Below, in pieces: positions 58,201-64,000 of a DNA stretch of 64,000 nt. The stretch lies in NCBI GenBank assembly GCA_032622095.1, contig CP136066.1:174593164-174657163 (forward strand), in the 5' to 3' direction. The position numbers were made by a program, and so were the translations under genes. Position 1 is the stretch's first letter; every line of letters starts with the position of its first letter. Source of the DNA: Siphonodentalium dalli (taxonomy: Eukaryota; Mollusca; Scaphopoda; Gadilida; Siphonodentaliidae). The notes beneath the pieces are model-generated. The model was not told where the DNA came from, ran no database searches, and saw only the letters and a program-made list of their open reading frames with translations.

Positions 58201-59682
58201 CTTTTGTCACATTCTCAGGGTCAAAGTATCCTGTCAGATTATAGAATATATTCTTCAGTCATATTTAAATTTGTGCAGTACATTGTACTATTTTTCGCTA
58301 GTGTGCATTTATTATTCACATGTGTATAGCTAAATCATGGTTAGATATTTTAAGTTGAATTTCTTCTAAAATATAAATATATATATTCCAGACTGAAGGA
58401 ATTTTTGTCAAGATGATCTTTAATATGCACAAGTGTTTTCAGCGATAATGAAGAACTGAAATTGTCATCATATACAAAAATATTTGTAAGTTTAGAAGTC
58501 GCTCAGAATTTAAAATAGAGCGAAACATAGTACTGCACAAATTCAAATATGAGTAAGGTATACAATTGATATACAGGGGATCCTAGTAGTTCAGTCAGTA
58601 TTGGGCATGGATAAGGAATCAGAATTCCTAAATGAAAAGATGTGTACTAGTATTTAAATATCGTACATGTATATGGTACATGTATATTTATTCCAAAAAT
58701 ATATAGCATATTTAATTTGTAGTAGACAATTATATCATCTCAGCCATAGAGCTTTCTCTTCCAGAATCATTCCGATAACCAAGATGGACACAGTTTAAAT
58801 TGAAAAGCACAGTATGACATTATTTGAACTAACATTGCTTGATCTGCATGTTAATCAGGAATGAGATTTTCTTCATGGCATTGCTGAGAAAGTGCATCGA
58901 ACATAGCAATATATCTTTTTCAATATCATTGTCATTATTGTGTTACTTCACAAAGTGACAAAACTGCTGGTAACATTGTAAGAATGTAATGATTGTACAT
59001 GTGGCAATTCGCTAAATTCAAGTGTGCTTAATGAACTGCAGTTGTGCAATTACTTGGAGTCTTGTCCTTCCAGCCATATCTACATCTCTCTCTCCATTAG
59101 AACCTATAATAGAACGATAATAATATTTTATGTTATAGAAACCAACATCACTATATAAAGGAGACTGGTGCTGCCTAACTCATGGAGTGTGTGACTCACT
59201 GGAATTGGCATCAAGTTTTGGATAGCAGATCTTGAATGTTAGTAACCAGAAAAAGTGAATAGTTTCAGTCGAGGCCAACAAACAGTGCAAAAGACAATAA
59301 CTTTCAGTTTAGTTTAATTGTTATTCTCATTAAAATTATAAAATAACAATTCTTGTAATATCAATCCACCAGCAATGTTATATATTAAGGTTGGCAAAAT
59401 TGTAAAGTTTGATGTCTAATCTATACTGGCCCTCGGACAATTTTTTTTACAACAACAGACATTTTATGAAACTTGTTTTGATAACATGATTATATAAGTG
59501 CAGTTATCATCAAAACATGAAAGAAACATATATGCTGTCTCATATATTCATTCCTAGATATTGAATCAAATAAAATACATGTGCCACTGCCAAATAAATT
59601 GTGTTCTAAACATCGTAATATTTTTGTCCCACAATATATATTTCTAGTGACGGAAATGTCTGTTGAGTGGTGCCTTTTAACT
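55251..59682. other. Long AT-rich non-coding stretch
   Basis: About 4.4 kb without any frame above about 65 codons that looks coding. Holds a G14 tract (55350-55363) and the single-arm relative (57676-57790) of the hairpin at 59683-59824. It may be intronic or intergenic; no exon is recognisable. Confidence 0.5.
57676..57790 (+). repeat. Single-arm relative of the 59.7-kb hairpin
   Basis: Reads TAATCGACCTCTTAACC, then AAAGCAGAAGTATGGGTAAC and TTCAGGATTTAGTC, then GCCATTCATC and AAAGCTCTCCCC. The same series, in one orientation only, forms the left arm and loop of 59683-59824. Confidence 0.75.
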
Positions 59683-59824
59683 TCTTAACCAAAGCAGAAT
59701 TATGGGTAACTTTTCAGGATTTAGTCGGAAATATGGCTTGTTGCCATTCATCGGAAAGCTCTCCCGAGAGCCATATTTCCGACTAAATCCTGAAAAGTTA
59801 CCCATAATTCTGCTTTGGTTAAGA
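59683..59824. repeat. Perfect inverted repeat, 56-bp arms and 30-base loop
   Basis: The left arm 59683-59738 and right arm 59769-59824 are exact reverse complements. Beyond them only the right side continues into AGGTCGATTACTGAGGGC, which matches (inverted) the flank of the related copy at 57676-57790. A transcript would fold into a 56-base-pair stem with loop TGTTGCC..CCCGAG. It arose by local inverted duplication of the 57.7-kb type sequence. Confidence 0.95.
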
Positions 59825-60249
59825 GGTCGATTACTGAGGGCATTACTGTATGTCTATTATTCATTTGGAGGGAATTCAGGATACACCAACAGATAGAAAA
59901 TATCCTAAGGGAACTACTTGTCACTGAGTATTTAGTAAAGAACCTTTGACAAGCTAAGATGTAGATATAAACTACATCAGTTATAACAAAAGAATGTTTC
60001 AAATGTCCGCTCTCAGAATTCTAATGTACATGTATGTACCTGTCAATATTCTAGTGGTGCAATCCTCAAACCATGCTGACACCCATCGGTCTCAATCATT
60101 CTTTCATTCCTTCTATTCATATTCTGTGCTTGGACTGGGCTACAAGTGCATGAACAACTGATCTGAAATATAAGAAAAGTTTATTTAATTTTTGGTTTAA
60201 CATGAAACGGCATACATTTTTAAATACTTTTCTGTCAGAAAAGAATATC

Positions 60250-61540
60250 TATAACATCATTGGAATATTGAATAAAGAATGTGCATCATATAAGATGACA
60301 TATGACATGGTGTGAGATGTGCTGCAATTGGTTTGGAATAAAAATTCATTTTGTCCATTTTGAGTTTTTGACCATCAGCCATGATTTTGGCCGAATAACC
60401 AAAAAATGACTCGATCTCATCCATGACAAATTTCACAATGATCTGACAAAAGATGCGACCTGTAACCCTGGCCAAAGGATTTAGTCATGCAAAGAGTAAA
60501 ATCCAAGATGGCTGCCAGCGGCCATGATTTTTGGCCGACCGACCCCACTAATGTAGCTGAATGACCCCAAAATTACTCATTCCCCATCTCCATGTCAATA
60601 TTAACACCCGTGACAAATTTCATGATGATCCAAACAAAGCTACGACCTGTAGGCTGTGCCAGAGAATTTAGTCATGCAAACAGTAAAATCTAAGATGGCT
60701 GCCAGTGGCCATTTTTTTGGCTGAATGACGCCAAAGTTACTCGTTCGTATCTACATGTCATTGTTAACATCCGTGACAAATTTCATGATAATCAGAAGAA
60801 CAGTACGACCTGTAGCCCGTGCTAATGGATTGAATATTGAAATCCAAGATGGTCGCTGACGGCCATGTTTTTTTTCTTCAGAATGACCCCAAAATGAACG
60901 GTTCTGGTCTAAATGTTGATATCAACAGCTATGTCAAATTTCATAATGATCCGACCACAAGTAGCACCTGTAGCCTGTATTGTTGACGAATCACACACAC
61001 ACACATACGCACACACAGACGACAAAGCCATGGCAATAGCTCAAACTTTACAAAGTAAAGTTCAGCTAATAAAACAAATGGTTGGGTTAGTCTTAACTAA
61101 CATATATGTGAGCCAGAGAGGCCCATTTCACATTTATTCTTCAGGGCGAAAACTATACCTGTGTTTCTGGTAATAAACGGTCATTGAAAAATATGGGTGG
61201 CCCAGGTGGGAAGGTGGTGTTTTCATTTTTAGCTCAACTTTACTTTGTAAAGTTTTAGCTATTGCCATGGCTTGGTATCGTCGTCCGTGTGTGTGTGTTT
61301 GTGTGTGACTCGTCAACAATTTCCTCTAGCACGGGCTACAGGTCGTACCTTTGGTCATTATAAAATTGGATCATTATAAAATTTGTCATAGCTGTTGGCA
61401 TTGACATGTAGATGGGAACGAGTCATTTTGGGGTCATTCGGCAAAAAACATGGCCACCAGCAGCCATCTTGGATTTTACTCTTTGCATGACTAAATCCTT
61501 TGGCACGGGCTACAGGTCGTAACCCTTTTATGACTGGAGC
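60250..61540. repeat. Head-to-head arrays of about 180-bp ATGGCTGCC-bearing repeats
   Basis: On the left (60250-61075), about four tandem degenerate units contain AAATCCAAGATGGCTGCC, then GACCCCAAAATGACTC, TGACAAATTTCATGATGATC, CGACCTGTAG and GGATTTAGTCATGCAAA. They end in CA-rich sequence and CCATGGCAATAGCTCAAACT. From about 61230 to 61540 the same parts return inverted, starting TTTAGCTCAACTTTACTTTG. Fragments occur at 17780-17940 and 50601-50700. Probably a dispersed non-autonomous element with internal tandem repeats. Confidence 0.75.
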
Positions 61541-61563
61541 CATGCTGGTTCAGCATTAATGAT

Positions 61564-61722
61564 CCTGTGCCAGTGCATTCTATTATATATGGAGCCTCGA
61601 ATATATAAGAGAATGCACTGGCTTACAAGGTCAAGGTAAATATTGTTAAGCCAATGAATTCTCTTAAATATAAGAGAATGCATTAATTCTCTTAAATATA
61701 AGAGAATGCATTGGAACAGGGT
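61564..61722. mobile_element. Relic of the long-TIR foldback element
   Basis: A hairpin at 61570-61621 (CCAGTGCATTCTATTATATA paired with its complement) and a second AT-rich palindromic part ending GCATTGGAACAGGG match the termini of 1401-1825, including the CCTGTGCCA and CACAGGG-like borders. The interior is reduced to about 25 bases. Confidence 0.65.
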
Positions 61723-63253
61723 TTTCACAAAATTTCAAGAAGATGCAGTCATGAAAGGGTTAACCCGAAGAAATTCACCTTGATAGTTGAACATCTTACT
61801 TCTACGAAGATATTAAACTTAAAATATCATGACAAACCTATGTCTCATATACCGGTACTCGATAATTTCCTAACAGGTCACTGAACAGGTATGGGGGGGG
61901 GGGGGGAACCAATTACCACCTAGTAGCTACATATGAGAAAATATAAACTTATGATTTTATTGCTTATTATTGCTTTATATATAAGTCATGAAATGGTGAG
62001 AAATTAACTTTATTGAGTTGATTGTGCTACCCAAGTATGAGCAGGCTGATTATAATCCCCCCACTCACGCAGAAGCTACATCAGGGAAATTTCCAGGGCT
62101 GTTTTGATAGCTGTTACAGGTATGGGTGCCCAAACTTGAGAAGCCCAAATGACCCCAAATTCCCAGTGGACAGTATTGAATCAACCTGAATTTTCAAGGC
62201 AATTCAAAAATAAGCGCTGTATTAAAAAATCTGCAGTTGCAATACAGCCTTCATTTGCATGTTGAATTTTTAAATCAGAAATATTATGTCCTATTTATAA
62301 TATATGTGTCGGTATCTGTGTTGGTTCGGTGTAGAAGCCGTATTTTCCTCTGCTGGAAACAGGTGTCCCCAAATTATCTCTGGATTCTTCCCTGAGCTAC
62401 ATATGAGAATTTTTGGACTATATAAAGCAAAATAAGTGATAATCAGGACTTGGTATCTCCCCCAATCCCCAACTTAATAAACTTTTTCTCGGATGAAGTA
62501 TATAAAGCAAAATAAGCTATAGATGATGTTTTGGTCATATGCAGCTACTAGATGGGCGGCGGAGAAGATTCTCAGTCCTGGGTATCTCCCCAGAGTCCAC
62601 CCCCTCACAAACCCAGACTCAACCAAATTTTTCTCAGATATAGTTAATTTCTTGCCATATCATCACTATATAAAGCAAAATATGTGATTGTGAGGGTAAA
62701 ATAAGTGGAAAAATATTATGTGGGTGGGATATACCAATGTTGGTAGAGGAAAATTGTTCCACTTGTAGTCCACAATTTCCTAACAGGTACACAGGATATA
62801 TACCCATCCCTGTTAACTGCATATGTTCAGCAGTTCTTATGATATTGGTTGGGGTAATGCATATTTTGGGAGGAGATATAACAAAACAAAAGACACCCAT
62901 ATGTAAGGCCAAGTGATAATCTGACAGATTTGATTTGCTCTTAAAGTGCCTTAAGCGAATTAATTTATTTGCTCTTTTAAAAGTAAAATTCATCTATTTG
63001 AGCTTGAGCATAAATCAGATTGTCTAGAAATAAAAAAAGAGTGAATTAGACTCTGAGAAAGGAATTACAAATAGGTGGACTAGTATATATTATTAAATAC
63101 ATGTATGATAGTCTCATGTCTTATTTACACTTAAGCGCAAATGATGTGCGCTTAATTGAGCTCAAATAAATGTTTTTTTTACATAGAGCATAATTAAATG
63201 ATTGGGTCTATGAACACCTTTCATGTATGGTACATATTCCAGATACAGATAAT
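61723..63253. other. Non-coding stretch with short degenerate repeats
   Basis: TATATAAAGCAAAATAAG recurs at about 62418, 62502 and 62667 with CTCCCC-rich sequence between. A G14 tract lies at 61893-61906. GCGCTTAA-type motifs occur from 62935 to 63160. No gene seen. Confidence 0.5.
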
Positions 63254-63257
63254 TTAA

Positions 63258-63969
63258 AGGTATGGTTGGCCTTGGCGGTGGGTATCCTGTGAAAATATTT
63301 CCACCCTTCGAAAACCGCCACAAAAATAAAGAACATCAAAATGTAGACTTTGTTCATATACAAATAAGAAATATCGCATAAACAGTATGTTATTGTCAAA
63401 TGTTTGACCATTGTTATGTAAACAAAAGCATAAAAAGTTACTTTTCTGGTGTTTGTTTATATTATGATGGTAAACATAAAGAGCGTTCTTTGTTGGTGAA
63501 TTCCTGATATGGAACTAATAAAGAGCGTTTATGCCATTTGTGTGTGTGATTAGCCAGTTCAAGAGTTGCATTAATATTGTGCTGTCTTCTGTAACACAAT
63601 CAGGCTCTTGCTTAGGTAAAATATTGTAGGTCTTTATGATAATTCAAATCAACACTGAAAACATATTTGTTCGAGCGGAGGTATCGAGACATTTTGAACC
63701 TTCAACGGTGACATTCTGTACATTCTGTATATATCACTGCATTTTCTCTTTTTCTCTCTATATATTTGAACCAAATCATGTGAAGCGCCTAGGGCCCATT
63801 ATCACGGGGATAGGCGCTATACAAGAACAATTATTATTATTATTATAACATGCTGTTTACGTGATGGTCATGGTATATATGAACGAAACTGTATGCGTTT
63901 TAATGTTTTTCTGTTTACGGTGATTAGAACAAATATCAATATTTTCGACAACTAAGGCCTCACGTGCCT
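63258..63969 (-). mobile_element. TTAA-flanked MITE family II, second copy (split by a SINE)
   Basis: Bounded by TTAA at 63254-63257 and 63970-63973. Termini are AGGTATGGTTGGCCTTGG on the left and the complement of AGGCACGTGAGGCCTT on the right. The interior matches 6388-6881 in reverse, including AATAAAGAGCGTT and GGTGAATTCCTGAT. It is interrupted by the SINE-like insertion at 63643-63844. Confidence 0.85.
63643..63844 (+). mobile_element. SINE-like insertion with (ATT)n tail
   Basis: Inserted in the family II element with a short ATAA duplication (63639-63642 and 63845-63848); the sibling copy at 6388-6881 has the uninterrupted sequence. The 3' end reads GTGAAGCGCCTAGGGCCC, then GGATAGGCGCTATACAAGAA, then AATTATTATTATTAT. 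A GCGC stem followed by CTATA and a TTA repeat is typical of the 3' domain of widespread animal SINEs of the Deu/Nin-DC type. A clear tRNA head with A and B boxes is not seen, so the 5' end may be truncated. Confidence 0.75.
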
Positions 63970-64000
63970 TTAATAGCACTTTGAATGTGCAAATGATTTA

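Noticed and set aside
60988-61320. CRISPR-like or regulatory meaning for the CA/GT-rich inverted ends
   Set aside because: They are ends of dispersed elements with microsatellite sequence; there is no regular spacer pattern.
1-64000. Bacterial features (operons, ribosome binding sites, insertion sequences)
   Set aside because: Introns, poly(A) signals, SINE and MITE content show a eukaryotic nuclear genome.

Overview
This is a eukaryotic (animal) nuclear window: genes are split by short GT-AG introns, there are AATAAA poly(A) signals, the DNA is AT-rich, and most of it is transposable-element debris. A SINE with a GCGCT-type 3' tail ending in (ATT)n and dense MITE-like elements fit a marine invertebrate such as a lophotrochozoan or deuterostome. 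The species cannot be fixed from the sequence alone. Only five intact genes are supported: four tandem homeobox genes and one methyltransferase. A possible cysteine-rich exon remnant is also present. There is no rRNA, CRISPR array or bacterial-style operon.

1-18.9 kb holds no recognisable gene. It contains a long-TIR foldback element (two copies), TTAA-flanked MITEs (one inserted into another, with the empty site preserved nearby), a 12-copy 48-bp minisatellite that grew inside one of these MITEs, and a giant palindrome (about 10.49-16.38 kb, arms about 1.8 kb) whose right arm is split by a 1.8-kb TIR element.

18.9-42.7 kb is the core: four direct tandem units of about 5.0-5.2 kb (the fourth is 8.6 kb because of insertions). 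Each carries one four-exon, 255-codon homeobox gene on the + strand. The 60-residue homeodomain has PRD-class hallmarks, including an intron between positions 46 and 47, but threonine at recognition position 50. Gene bodies 1 and 2 are almost identical, and the upstream DNA of genes 2 and 3 is almost identical, so the array has been reshaped recently by unequal exchange or conversion. Each gene has a TATA box about 90 bp before the ATG and conserved TGATTGAC sites further upstream. A fifth, gene-less unit fragment lies at 49.3-51.9 kb.

42.7-52.6 kb contains a TTAA element, a duplicated GC-richer segment, an intronless SAM-dependent methyltransferase gene (46.2-47.0 kb), the fifth unit fragment and a cysteine-rich exon remnant. 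53-64 kb appears gene-free. It holds clusters of TTTGCGCTTAAGCGCAAA-like palindromes, a 1.4-kb degenerate duplication, a perfect 56-bp-arm hairpin, ATGGC(G/T)GCC-bearing repeats, and a TTAA element split by a SINE.

All coordinates were read by eye; exon boundaries of the homeobox genes were checked by frame arithmetic and by agreement among the four copies.
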